Source of the DNA: Solanum dulcamara
Lineage: Eukaryota; Streptophyta; Magnoliopsida; Solanales; Solanaceae
Length of the DNA: 64,000 nucleotides
Direction of reading: 5' to 3'
NCBI RefSeq assembly: GCF_947179165.1
Contig: NC_077246.1
Coordinates: forward strand, 67,434,921 to 67,498,920
The position numbers were made by a program, and so were the translations under genes. Positions within the stretch are counted from its first letter, which is position 1. The number at the start of each line of letters is the position of its first letter. Shown in pieces: positions 11,101-22,238 of the stretch. The notes beneath the pieces were generated by a model, which did no database searches, was not told the DNA's origin, and saw nothing but the letters and a program-made list of their open reading frames with translations.

Positions 11101-14100
11101 TCGAGTTAAAATATTGTTCGAAGTAGGTGATGTAAGGATTTCCATATGGGGTTTGTAAAGATCTTGGGCTCTCTATACATTGCCTTAGAGTTTTAGGTTG
11201 GATGCTCATATCCTTTTACATTTGCTGTCATGTCATCCTCAGTCACCACCATCAAACTCACGCTGGAGAACATCTTGCAAATTAAAAGGCAGAACATGAT
11301 ATTTTAAATCATAAATAAGCATTTTCTTCCTTCGGAATATTTAAATGCAAAAATTCTGATATTTCCTATTTTGTGATCATGGAGCAAAACCTCCTCAGTA
11401 TGTTTCATGCAAAACTAAACATACAAATTTCACAAAATGAATGATGAAATTTAAAAGCAGAATCATGTCCAAGAACTTACCCAAAATGGACAATCCAACG
11501 GAAAGATCCTCCAATGAATGGGCATGTGAATGACCGGAGTGATCATGAAGATGGTCATCATGTGAGTGGGAGTGTCCACCACCTAAATGAAGTATTCTTT
11601 TTTGTTAAAATTATTTAATGCCACAAATAGTTTTTTTTTTCTATGAGCTTTTTAAATGCCACAAATAGTTAAAGACAACAATATTTGGGTTTAGAAATTA
11701 TAGATACCATATATGTCTGATATATCACCTTCCTTCCCTCAGACGAATAGCTATATTCTAATAGCATCTTTAAGGATACTCATACCTGCTTATTACTTTA
11801 TTACTGCCCCTGTCCCAATTCATTTTCTATATTTTGACTGGACATTCTTGAAAGAAAGAAGACGTTTGGCACATCGAACAAAATATTGAATTTGGGATAG
11901 TTTGATAGGTCATGAGTTTAAGAAAGAAAGAAAACTCTTTGACGGATTGGATAAATATTCATAAGAAATCAAAGGCAACCTTTTACCAAATAATTTATAT
12001 TCCTGTTTTTGGAAAAACAGGCTTCTCATTATAGAAAAGTGCCCATCTTATTAGAGCGGACATAAAAGGAAATAGTGCCAAACAAATTGGAACAGAGAGA
12101 GAATTATTTTTTTTCCAGAAAATGATGCTCAGACTGTCTTACAGTCTTAGCTCAGGAGAAAAATATTCCCGCTAAGCAACATGCATCAGCACAACAATAG
12201 GACAAAGACGAGCAAAACAAAGTATTCAATCTCTCCAACATGAACTACACAAGTGAATTGAGAGTAGTGAAAGGTGGAAAGGGGAGTTACCCAGGCACTC
12301 AGAGGCAGCAAGTTAAGCAAACCTGCCTTTGATGGTGTAGGCTAGTGAGTTTTAGTGGGCTGACGGCTTCATGGTTAGACATCTAAGAAGCATGCCTGAT
12401 GTAAAGACATTCCGCTTATGTCATTTTAACAGTTATTAAGCTAAGTAAAACCTAATTATGATGGAGCAGAGCTAACAGCTTATGGTATTTAAAGGTAAGT
12501 GAGCCAAAATGCAATATGCAATGTTACTTCATAAATTTAAGATTAAGAATCATACCAAAAGCATGTGGCAATTGGTGAAGGAAAGCATCCCCTAGCATGG
12601 CTCCTGCCTGTATAAGTCATGAAGTCGGAAAAGAATGAGTAAACCTTTACCCTAGTAAATAATTTTAGAAACAATCATCTAATAACTGTACTAAGCATAT
12701 ACAAATGAATTAGTATTACTTCGAAATCAGAAACAGAGTTCATTCAGTAGGCAGCATTCATATGAATGGAAAGACAGATATCGCGATAAATTTAAGGATC
12801 CTTTTCAGATATATGGAAAATAACAAAGCAAATAAAACTGAAAATGCCAGTATATTGTTCAATTATTATAACAAATAAGTTAATTCACAAGCAGAAGATC
12901 GTCTATTCGTAATCAACAAACAAAATAATCCTTTCAGACCTTCCTCCAATAGAAGCTCTATAGTCATCTCACTAACTGAAGCCATTTGTTACATTACCTA
13001 CATGGTCATTAATTTATGGGGAACCGTGTTCATGATCATCCTTTTAAAGCTCGATAGAACCTTCAGAGAAGATTTAGTTTCAAATAACAATAAAGTATAA
13101 GCTACTTACTAAGATATATCATAGCTAATAGAAAACTTCCTCGGCAAAAATCAATTTCCTACTTTCCTTTCTAATTGGTCCTGGAAAAGTCCATTTTGAG
13201 ACAAGAAATATGTTTTCCCTACATTGTTCAATACTTTTTAAACATGAGCCCCCCGACAAAGGAAACACCACCTACTTTATGTTTTCAAAATTTAAAACTA
13301 CAAACAAGTTTATCTTAATCTCCAGTCATGCACCTGGGAATTTTTTATAACCGTGCAAAGGCCAGCTTGCGTGCACCTCGTTTTATAAAAGCAATAAAAC
13401 CTTATTTTTTACCTTTGATACCTTGCCTAGTAAATTGAAACCAACTAATACAAGATGGAAGGAATATGAGCAACAGGAGTATCTTTCTGATTACCATGGT
13501 TAAAACTGCTTGTGATAATTTAAGAAAGTGATTTTCAAATAATTGATCATTTTACCGAGCTCTATTTGGATGTAACTTACAATAAATTATTCAAGAAGAC
13601 ATATAAAAGTAATAACTTAGTTTAAGGTGTTAAAATTATGAAGAAAAATAAGTTGCACATGGAAAAAAGAAAAGCAACTTCTAATATAATAGGAAATAGA
13701 CCTTTCTATCTATGCAATTACAACTTGTTTTGATGGTTAACTTAATCACTGCACTTCATTTTTATTATCGATTTGGAGAAAACTGTAACTATGGCATAAA
13801 TATTTGTATTCCATTATTTGCAAATACTAGTTTGGCGATTATTTGCAAAATAATTGAACTTCAGTATAAAAAACATTGAAAAGTAGGTTTGACAGTGTAT
13901 TTCAAGTAAAATATTGGTTTCGCTCACAAATATTCAACTTTCATAAACTTTTTCCTAGCTGAAATTAATGTGCAAACACAATTTCACCTTCCAAAAACAT
14001 TTTTTCAACTTGAATAAAAAGAAACAGAATAATTTGAACAAACCACAGAAGGTATTCAGGAACTCTAACAATAAGAGATCATTCTCACCCCAAATAACGC

Positions 14101-15880
14101 CAAAGAATCTACAACTACTTTTGACGGCTTCCCATGTACTGCAGAAGACAAAACATTTGGAATCCATGAGAAGAAAAGAAATTTCAAATGAAGCTAAGAA
14201 ATGAATCTTAAAGAATAAGGCATAAACAGAATTATAAGAATTTGAGCTACTTACTAAATATTAAAGGCAAAAGAATCAGGCAGATAAGGGAAGCTAAGCT
14301 CACCAATAGTGAGCAACCCATTGCATTGACCCATAGACCTGTCAATGAAACCAGAGAACAGCTCTCAGTGACAACTACAGACACCCATTCCAGAGATCTA
14401 CCAAAATGGGCCCCATATGTCGTACATTAAGAAGTAATTTTTCATATATAGGAGCAATCGTGGAGACTGAGAGCTCAATGATCTTGAAAATTATTTGCAT
14501 ATTATGTGTTACATGGGAATTTTTACAATTTAATATATGCCGAGCAACTTCAAGCCTTCTTGTGAATGATTTACTTAAAGCAGAACATCATGTCTTTCAG
14601 ATGAGATCAAGAGTAATTTCAATTATCGCTCTCAAAAAAAGAGTCATATCAACAATGACACTTCAAGTAAAGAGATGCCCAAAAAAAGTTCAAGCAAACA
14701 AATGTGAGATCACAAAATGCATATCATCCAATCAAAACAAAGTATCTTGCATCCTGATGCAAAAATAAGCACATTTGGTTCACAAGTCCAAACGTGAATC
14801 TCACAAGTCCAACAGTACGAAAAAAATAAGAGAAGCCAAAATAAGCTACTGAAGTGTGCATTCTGAGTTGAATTCAAAATAATGTGATACTTGATATCCA
14901 CCTTTCGATTAAACTGTTTGGAAGATAACATCATGTGACGATCAAATTTACATAAAGCAACAGTTTTTCAAGCTATGGCCGTGTTCAGCCCTATGTCAAA
15001 AACCACGAATCACCTTTACAGCATGCATTATATTCTAGACGTGATTCATTTCCATTGTCACCTTCTTTTCAATTGAAATAATAGCTAAGAAAACTTGTCC
15101 AACCATACCAAGAGAAAAACCTTATCAACACATTCAATACCTCTCCCACTTCAAATTGTCGCTGATAATAGCCTTTACAGGACAATACAAGGTGGTACAA
15201 GCAACATCTTCTGGTTTTGGGTAAGTAAAATCCTTTTGCAACATACTAATAAAGATATTCACTTCCAATATTAAATATGACAAAAAGGTTGTCTTTAACC
15301 CTTTTAAAAAAGAACTAAACCAATACCAAAGACAAAGAACCAACATTAGCAAAATTGATGTATCCTAAAATCCAACAACAAAAACTACCTCAATCCTAAG
15401 GTTGGTATCAGTTCTATGAATCTTCACTACTCATTTCACTCTATTTGAACCCTAATTTTACAGTGACCTAATAATTCAAAAGGGTTTCGAGATTGAGCTT
15501 AAATTTTTCAAAAAGGAATAAACTTTACCAAGACCAGTAAGATCCTTGACTCCATGTCCATCATGATGATGATGATGACGTTCATCCATGTTGTCATGAG
15601 ACCCAAATCCATACAGTTTCAGATCCTCCTCTTCAGCCAATTCCTCTAGAAGCTTCCTCTGCTCTACTCCACTCGATCCATGATCATGATGATGATGATG
15701 ATGCCCTTCATGGTCATGATGATGACCTTGACCATGACCATGGTTACACTGGTGAAATTCCTTCTTGGAATCTTCTAGAACTTTCGCTTCTACTGAAGAC
15801 CCAAAAATCAGTACCCCTAAAGAAGTAGCAATGATCAAGAAGAAGCAGATCTGTTTCACCAAAGCATCAATTTTCGACAT
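8124..15880 (-). CDS. IAR1: IAR1-type ZIP metal transporter, 11 exons
   Basis: Exons on the minus strand, in order: 15529-15880, 14255-14338, 14089-14138, 12556-12607, 11481-11582, 10571-10845, 9639-9785, 9426-9533, 8492-8593, 8364-8408, 8124-8279. All introns are GT-AG, the phases agree and the sum is 1473 bases, giving 490 residues. The start is the only ATG near the hydrophobic signal-like segment (MSKIDALVKQ). His clusters follow in the lumenal N-terminus (about residues 45-75 and 104-109), a loop has HSHSHDDHLHDHSGHSHAH, and the variable loop has six His in a row. Metal-site motifs are HNFTDG (start of exon 8) and HELPQE joined to IGDFGIL across the exon 8/9 junction. This is the SLC39A7/KE4 branch; Arabidopsis IAR1 is an ER-type zinc transporter whose loss gives resistance to auxin-amino acid conjugates. 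Orthology is strongly supported by the aligned exons; transport direction is family knowledge. Confidence 0.93.
9980..10226. mobile_element. MITE-like repeat in IAR1 intron 6
   Basis: The left part, CCTATTTGTCCAAGCTTCTG, mirrors a right part with AAGTGCTTTTCAAATTGATT and CTCAAACATAAACTG. The interior repeats AAGTGCTT and GAAGCACTTTT. No clear target duplication is visible, so the borders are approximate. Confidence 0.4.
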
Positions 15881-16440
15881 TTTGTCAATTTGGGCAAGAA
15901 CAAAATCAGCTAAAAACCCTAAATTTATGGAGGGGTAGTATGATAAGGGCGTGTTTGGGTAAAGGGTATTAGAAATCAAGAAGAGCGGTTCTTGCAAGTG
16001 CCTTCTATGGTGATTATACAAACAGCACAGAAGAATAGTATTATTATTCCTATTATGATGCCGAAAGTTACTACATCCATTTGTACTAAAAGGGGTCTTA
16101 AGTGTGTCAGAGTAATGGAGTTTGGTCTTCTGAGAATTGCAGAAAGGTACTGAATTTTTAAGGATAAACATATAGTGAGTGTTCATAGTACACTATGCTT
16201 TTTTGTTTTTTTGTATGATGATGAGGAAGAAATTGGGCGCTGTGGTGTCAAAATCACTAATCATTAGACTTAGTGGGTAGATAAATGGAAGTTAATCAAA
16301 GCATGTGGTAGTTAGAGTGAAAAGTATTCTAGTTAGGAAGGAAAAAAGTGAACAGTACTTAACATTTTTTCTACCAAGAAAGTCGAAAACAAAATAGAGT
16401 TACTTAAATATTAGTAATAAGAATGTTTTGTTAAAATTTA
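15881..16440. other. 5' flank of IAR1
   Basis: Upstream region of the minus-strand IAR1 gene. The IAR1 frame stays open upstream to 16186, but the residues there look like untranslated leader. Nothing else is recognised. Confidence 0.45.
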
Positions 16441-16444
16441 AAGG

Positions 16445-17165
16445 TATATTTTATAAAGTGGTTATTAGATCAGCTATGGTGTACGAGGTGGAGTGTTGGT
16501 CAGTCAGAAACTCGCACGTTCAAAAGATGAGAGTGACGGAAATAAGGATGTTATGATAGATGTACGGACATACTAAGAGACATGATTAGGGGCGAAGATA
16601 TTTGGGACAAGATAAGAGTGACATATGTGGTGGACAGGTTGAGGGGAATGAGATTGAGTCGTTGATATGATTCAGACATGTAAAGAGGAGATCCACAAAT
16701 GCCCAAGTGAGGAGGTAAGAGAGGTTGACTATTGTAGGTGTAAGGAGGGGCAGAGGTAGGCTAAATAAGTATTGGGGAGAAGTAATTAGATAAGACATGA
16801 CACACCTGCAACTTTTTAAAAAAAAATCAAATACATCGTCTTTATTGATCATTTATGTGCAAAAAGTTACATATTTGAATTTGGTATACCAAACTTTGTA
16901 CATGACCATCGAGATGAGACCAGTCTAGCCTACCCAATCATTTTATACAAAACTTAAGGAGGTTCGTAAACTATTTGAGCATGTTTGGTATATTTGGCTC
17001 TAAAAGATGGTAAATTCCATCTATCCATATTAATCAGCCCCCTAACGTGTTTTGGAAGCTCAGCAAAAGAGTTGAACACCTGGGTTCCTACAATACTGTG
17101 ACACACCTGCAGCTTAACGAGGACATGACTCTAAATAGAAGGATGCGGAGGTCGAAAATTAGGGT
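16445..17165 (+). mobile_element. RTE-type LINE, 3' end of the reverse transcriptase frame, degenerate and interrupted
   Basis: The + strand reads as the conserved tail of plant RTE-like LINE proteins: an ECWSVRNSHVQKM-type block (about 16475-16530), GHTRRDMIRGEDIWDKI-type (about 16567-16620), then RGRGRLNKYWGEVIR (about 16747-16795). Back-to-back stops at about 16554-16559 replace an Arg-Trp pair and further stops follow, so it is dead. The frame breaks at 16798 and resumes at 17099 (HLQL, EDM, LNRRMRRSKIRV) after an inserted fragment. Only the 3' end of the element is present. Confidence 0.82.
16814..17098 (-). other. Retro-inserted fragment, possibly the 3' end of a processed gene copy
   Basis: It is bounded by TGACACACCTGCAACT (16798-16813) and TGACACACCTGCAGCT (17099-17114), a 15-of-16 direct repeat that fits a target-site duplication of target-primed insertion. 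On the minus strand, bases 17097-16954 form an open frame of 47 residues (starting SIVGTQVFNSFAEL, ending HAQIVYEPP) closed by TAA. About 90 bases follow, with AATAAAG near 16844, and then a T/A-rich junction. The layout resembles a 5'-truncated cDNA: coding end, 3' UTR, polyadenylation signal. I do not recognise the protein. Confidence 0.55.
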
Positions 17166-17745
17166 AAAATATTAGTAGGTAGTCAAAAGTTGTTTCTATT
17201 TTTGATATTATTATTACTATTTTTACTTCCTTAGTCTTCGATTAATTATTACATGTTATTTCCTTCACTCCAACCTTCTGAGATTTCGTAATTAACACAA
17301 CGAGTGTTTTCTAAGAAGAGCTTATTCCATCGAGGTAAACAAACCACACATTATATACTAAATTATGATTCAACTATTTTTAGTGTTGATATGTAAATTG
17401 CATACCCTAAAGCATTTGTCAATATTCAAAGCAGTCACCTTGAATGAGTGCGTAATAGCTCATACCATGTTCAAATTACTAGCCCCAACGCTATGGAACA
17501 AAGGATAATATCACGAACACCGGCTTAGGTGGAAGACGAAGAAGGCATGACAAACACATTTATGACATAACATAACAATATTTCCTTTGAAAAATTCTAT
17601 CTACATAAGTTTATATCATATAAATGATCCATATTGGAGTAAGAAAAAATGCCTCTTTTCTCTCTTGTTTGATAATATAAAGCTTTTGTTCCACATTATA
17701 TTTGATGTTCATCCATGAAAACCAAGAATGTTGGAGTGATCATTG
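17166..17745. other. Intergenic, 3' flank of the ANTH gene
   Basis: AT-rich; no gene seen. The end nearest 17745 probably holds the 3' UTR of the minus-strand ANTH gene. Confidence 0.4.
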
Positions 17746-18915
17746 CTACGTAAAGCTAATTAAATCCGGCAATTCTTGAGGTTTAATAGGTACATTATTA
17801 GTCGAGCTAGTAGGTTCCAAATAATCTGCAAAAGGATTTATTCTTGGTGTAAATTTTACTATAGCAGCAACATGTTCTTCATCAAAAGTCTCCCAACGAT
17901 CAGTAATTATCGTCTTCAATTTGCTTTCAGAGTCCTTTTTTTCGTAAATAACAATAGCTTGATCGATTTCATCAATCTTTTTGGATTTATTTGATACCCC
18001 ATTGATGATTTCTTCAAGTTGTTTGATTTCTTCATTTGAGATTTGGTCCACTATTGGACATATTTTAGCATTTCTCACCCCGATATCTTTATTAAACTCG
18101 AAATATAGAGACAATTCTTCACCTTGTATATTTGCCTTTTTCATAATTTTAAGAGCCATTATGGCTTCAGCTTTCCCAACTGAATTAATCCTCGATAATA
18201 CTCGAGCAATCCCAAGGCGTATCCTGCTGTAAACGTCGAAAATCTCTGTCATAACACAATCCATAGCTTCAAGAACAAGAGGGACAATAGAAGAATTCGA
18301 TAATGGCCTAATGTCAAGCAACATATCTAGCAATGTCTGCAATTTTTCGACCAAAACAAGATCTTGAACCATGGAATAATTCTCTTTTTCTTCATTTTCA
18401 AGATTTTGCACCACCATCATATTCTTGTTCAATTTCACCATGCTTCTTTTTTCCTCCAATTCCATGAATAGAAAGTAGGATTTTTTATCAAGAAACGTGA
18501 AATAAGTACGAATGAACGCGTTAATCCCCTGCATTTCTCTGTTTCTTGAATGTCCATCTTCGAAATTGGAGAGATCAAATGTCAATCTCCCAATTCTTTG
18601 AACACAAGGGAGCCTAGTGCTATAAAGACCATGCATTAATATCAAAACCTTAATTGCAACAACCCAACTCTTTGTTTTCTCCGTTCGATTGGATATAGCC
18701 CAAATGAGAGGCTTGAGATTAGTCGATGACAAACGTAGCCATCTAAATACGCGATCAACATTCTTCATGTTCATGGAGAATTCATCGTGGCTCGTAGCTT
18801 TTATCACAGCAGCCTCGATGTCTGGATTCCGGAGAGCTGTACGTCTAGATAAGCTAGCAATCCATATGCTATTATGATCTTTAAGCAATCCGGAAACCTT
18901 TCTCCATACCCTCAT
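17746..18915 (-). CDS. ANTH-domain (AP180 N-terminal homology) putative clathrin assembly protein
   Basis: An intronless gene of 389 codons. The frame is open back to a GTG at 18987, but the first ATG is at 18915-18913, starting MRVWRKVSGLLKD, the typical start of this family. KATSHD at residues 39-44 is the phosphoinositide-binding signature of ANTH domains. RVFRWLRLS and WVVAIKVLILMHGL are the usual helices of the fold, which covers about residues 20-280. Near the C-terminus is an Asn-Pro-Phe motif (NPFADYL), an EH-domain ligand, and the end DLISFT. The protein is expected to bind PI(4,5)P2 membranes and clathrin coats during endocytosis. It belongs to the shorter plant ANTH group (around 380 residues); the exact orthologue is not decided. 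A run of eight C's (18947-18954 on the + strand) lies just upstream of the ATG. Confidence 0.88.
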   Translation of the reverse strand: MRVWRKVSGLLKDHNSIWIASLSRRTALRNPDIEAAVIKATSHDEFSMNMKNVDRVFRWLRLSSTNLKPLIWAISNRTEKTKSWVVAIKVLILMHGLYSTRLPCVQRIGRLTFDLSNFEDGHSRNREMQGINAFIRTYFTFLDKKSYFLFMELEEKRSMVKLNKNMMVVQNLENEEKENYSMVQDLVLVEKLQTLLDMLLDIRPLSNSSIVPLVLEAMDCVMTEIFDVYSRIRLGIARVLSRINSVGKAEAIMALKIMKKANIQGEELSLYFEFNKDIGVRNAKICPIVDQISNEEIKQLEEIINGVSNKSKKIDEIDQAIVIYEKKDSESKLKTIITDRWETFDEEHVAAIVKFTPRINPFADYLEPTSSTNNVPIKPQELPDLISFT

Positions 18916-19861
18916 TGCTAGTTTGATATTTCTTGCTCTGTTTCCCCCCCCTTCTTTCTGTTGATCTTCTTTTTCTTGTTGGAACACTTTTTTGTGGTGA
19001 TATTTTCTTTTTTGTATTTTTTATACATTTTTATTTTAATTATTTATCTTTTCGACGACTCAAAATGTAACTTTTATTGACTTAAAGGTTTAATACACAA
19101 TAAATTATCGTTCTATGTTAGGTTTGATTTCTCCTCTACTTTGTAAAAACACACGTAATAAACGCTTTTAACTGTTGATCACATATTCATGAGATATTTG
19201 ATTTAATTGATATAACTAAAGTCGCATCAAAAACGCTTATAAAGAGCATACATAGAAAAATTTTAATTTATAAACGACTAAAATTTAGAATAGAAAATAG
19301 AGATAAAAAATCGGAATTACAAAACCATGCAAGTATTAGGTGTCAATTTGTAATTAACCTTAACATAATTTTATTATCCAAGAAAAAATCCAAATCAATT
19401 AGATACAATTAATTTTATTTATTTTTCCTTCAATTTTCTCAATTATTATTATTATAAAATATTCTTTGACTATAAACTGAACTACTGATGTTATACATAA
19501 ATTAAATCCATATTTTCCTATTTTTGCTAAACAAGTGAAACATTTGACTAATTTTGCTCCTCCTTAATCACAGGAAGCTAATTTGAGGGATATGTTTAAG
19601 CAGTAAATAGTTTTACATATCGGATGTTTATATCAAATCAATAAAAAATTATCTAAGATATTCATACATGTTGTTTACAATCCTTGACTAGACTAACGTA
19701 TTTTGAATCCCAAGAAACTCCAGCTCGAAATTTCTCTCAAGGTGCTGTTCAATATCTAAGCTTTTTTTTAAGTCCCTCTTTGACTTTCCACTTGTTCATT
19801 AAAAAATCAAAAGTGACTGTATGAACAATTCAACAGAAAATAATAGTAGTGGATAACATTG
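18916..19861. other. Divergent intergenic region between the ANTH and OBERON-like genes
   Basis: The two genes point away from each other, so this AT-rich region should contain both promoters. No distinct motif or repeat is evident. Confidence 0.4.
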
Positions 19862-22238
19862 ATGAGAATAGATTTGGGAAGTTTCAAGAAAAGGGTGTTC
19901 ATTTTTCTTGAAGAATCAGCATCCCAAATGAAAATGGGGTGTAATAAGGGAAAGGAAATAGTTGTTTTTGAGGATCAAAATGAGGAAAACAATAAATGGG
20001 TAGAGAGGGATTTTCTTCAGTTAAATGTGTATAGAGGGGATTCCTCTGAAAGGGTAGCTGAGAATGAGGAAATTCAGGCAGAAAATAGAGGAAAGAAGTC
20101 TAAAGCTGGAATCTTGGATTTTTCCTCTAAAAGGGTAGTTGAGAATGAAGAAATCCAAGCAGAAATTACAGAAGAGAAACCAAAAGATGGAATGTTGGAT
20201 CTTTCCTCTAAAGGAGTTCTTGAGAATGAGGAAATTTTGGCGGAAATTACAGAAGAGAAGCCAAAAGCTGGAATCTTGGATCTTTTACCTAAAAGGGTAG
20301 CTGAGAATGAGGAAGCTCAGGCAGAAAATAGAGGAAAGAAGCCAAAAGCTGGAATCTTGAATCTTTCCTCTAAAAGGGTAGCTGAGAATGAGGAAGTTCA
20401 GGCAGAAACTAGAGGAAAGAAGCCAAAATCTGGAATCTTGGATCTTTCCTCTAAAGGAGTTCTTGAGAATGAGGAAATATTGGCAGAAATTACAGAAGAG
20501 AAGCCAAAAGCTGGAATCTTTGATCTTTCTTTGGCTGTGCCTAGCACTAGTAGGAGTCTACAATCACTGGAACCATCAAATAACAACACAAGGATTGGGT
20601 ATTTCAGGAATGGCTCCATGTCGTCGTGTTATTCCCATCCCTTCTCCCACAACCTTAGCTACTCACTTACACTGAATTCCGAAGATGATAGTGATTATTC
20701 CGGGGAGGGAATGAATTGGTCGGTTTTTAGCCAGTTTAGGCCAGTTGAAGCAGGAGATTGTACATTGCCAGGTCATCCTGATGGAAGTAGTTTAGCTCTA
20801 AGTTTTAAAAAGGTCAATAAGGAAATATGTGATACTGATATTGATAGGATTAGTAGCTCGGATAGTAATTCGTTTTTTCTATTCGAGTTGCCTGCTAGAC
20901 CAGTAATTGATGGTCAATCAGGTGATTCGAGAGGAAGAAGAGCACTTCAACATTCTGTGCCTGAGAGAATCCTTGGAGAAATAGTTTCAGAGTCTATTCC
21001 TCTTATGGCTCAGATTGTGCAAGAGCTTCCTGATGCAACAGTTGAATCGACAAAGAAATACTTGAGAAGCCTAATTGCGATTCCTGAGAAGAAAGATTTG
21101 TTGGTCAGCCTTCAGAACAGGCTTAATGGGAGATCTGATCTTACCATTGAGACTCTTTCAAAGTGTAATAAGACTCAACTAGAAATTTTCGTTGCCATAA
21201 AAATGGAACTTGGAACCTTCTTATCTTCCGAAAACCACCTTCAAGCCACTGAATTGATTGAGATTTTTTCTCTTGAAAGGTGTCGAAACATTTACTGCAA
21301 GAGACTATTACCTGTTGATAATTGTAAGTGCAAAATTTGTTCGAAAAACAAGGGATTCTGCAATGTATGTATGTGTCAAGTATGTTTGAACTTAGATTAC
21401 GCCAATGGTACTTGCAGTTGGGTAGGTTGTGATCTATGCGTGCACTGGTGTCATGTTGTCTGTGCTATACAGAGAAATCTTATAAAACCAGGTCCAAGTA
21501 TCAACGGTCCATCTGGATCAACCGAGATGCAATTTCACTGTCTTGGTTGTGGCCATTCTAGTGAAATGTTTAGGTTTACCAAAGAAATGTATAGATGTTG
21601 TGCAAAGGACTGGGATCAAGAAATCTTAATTAAAGAGCTTGACTATGTTCAAAAGATTTTCCATGGGAGCGATGATTTTAAAGGTAAGGAGTTGCATGCT
21701 ATAACTTATGGATTGCGCAACAAGCTAGAGAAAAAGATGATTTCTCCTTCAGACGCCTGCAATTTCATCTTTCAGTTTTTTAAATGTGAGTATCAAACCA
21801 AACCTTGCACTTTCTAATTTCAACTGTTAGATTTAGTGTTATGTGTCATTTAGCACGAGATTTTGAGTCTCGTGTGTCTACCATTTTACCACTAAGGCAT
21901 CTTGAAAGTGAATCGTATTCCATGAATATGATATCTATCTATATGACAAAGGTATATTTATCAGTCATGTCATATAGGCTCGAATTGGACATATGTGCCC
22001 TATTTCATTGTGGTACATTGGAACTAATTTTGGTTTTCTGTTATTAGCAGACACGGATGGTTTGTCACATTTTCTTTCATCAAGTTTTCCCGCGTCCATT
22101 CCTCTTGCTGTTAAATCTTCCTTCTACATCATGAGCTCTTCAAGTAGAAGAAAATGTATGGTTACTGTTGATCAAAGTGATGTCAAGGATTCTGAAAAAA
22201 TGATTGAGGATGAATGTTCAGCCATCAAAGAAATATGA
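19862..22238 (+). CDS. OBERON-like PHD-finger protein with N-terminal 27-residue repeats, short C-terminus
   Basis: Two exons: 19862-21785 and 22051-22238, joined by a GTGAGT donor and a TTAGCAG acceptor, which give 703 residues and read through as FFKYTDGLSHF, as OBERON proteins do. Without the splice the frame would stop at 21817. ATG 19862 is chosen (a TTG precedes it); ATG at 19934 is an alternative. Six 81-base units at 20051-20536 encode the repeats. The middle part (YSHPFSHNLSYSLT) resembles the N-terminal half of OBE3/OBE4. A Cys/His-rich PHD-type module covers about residues 474-580 (CRNIYCKRLLP, CKICSKNKGFCNVCMC, WVGCDLCVHWCHVVC, FHCLGCGHSSEMF). OBERON proteins are nuclear regulators of meristem and root formation. 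The usual C-terminal coiled-coil domain is missing, so the product may be inactive or regulatory. Confidence 0.82.
20051..20536 (+). repeat. Six in-frame 81-base tandem repeats inside the OBERON-like gene
   Basis: Each unit encodes 27 residues with the plan xVxENEExxAExxxxKxKxGxxDL. Units 1, 4 and 5 carry NRGKK or TRGKK; units 2, 3 and 6 carry ITEEKPK. Units 3 and 6 are nearly identical, which points to duplication of blocks rather than single units. Unit length is exactly 81 bases throughout, so the frame has been kept. Confidence 0.92.

Noticed and set aside
15881..16186. Upstream extension of the IAR1 first exon
   Set aside because: The frame is open, but its residues lack family similarity, and the signal-anchor follows directly after ATG 15880.
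21786..21817. Stop at 21817 as the true end of the OBERON-like protein
   Set aside because: A perfect GTGAGT donor at 21786 and an acceptor at 22050 join to the family sequence TDGLS, so the stop is intronic.
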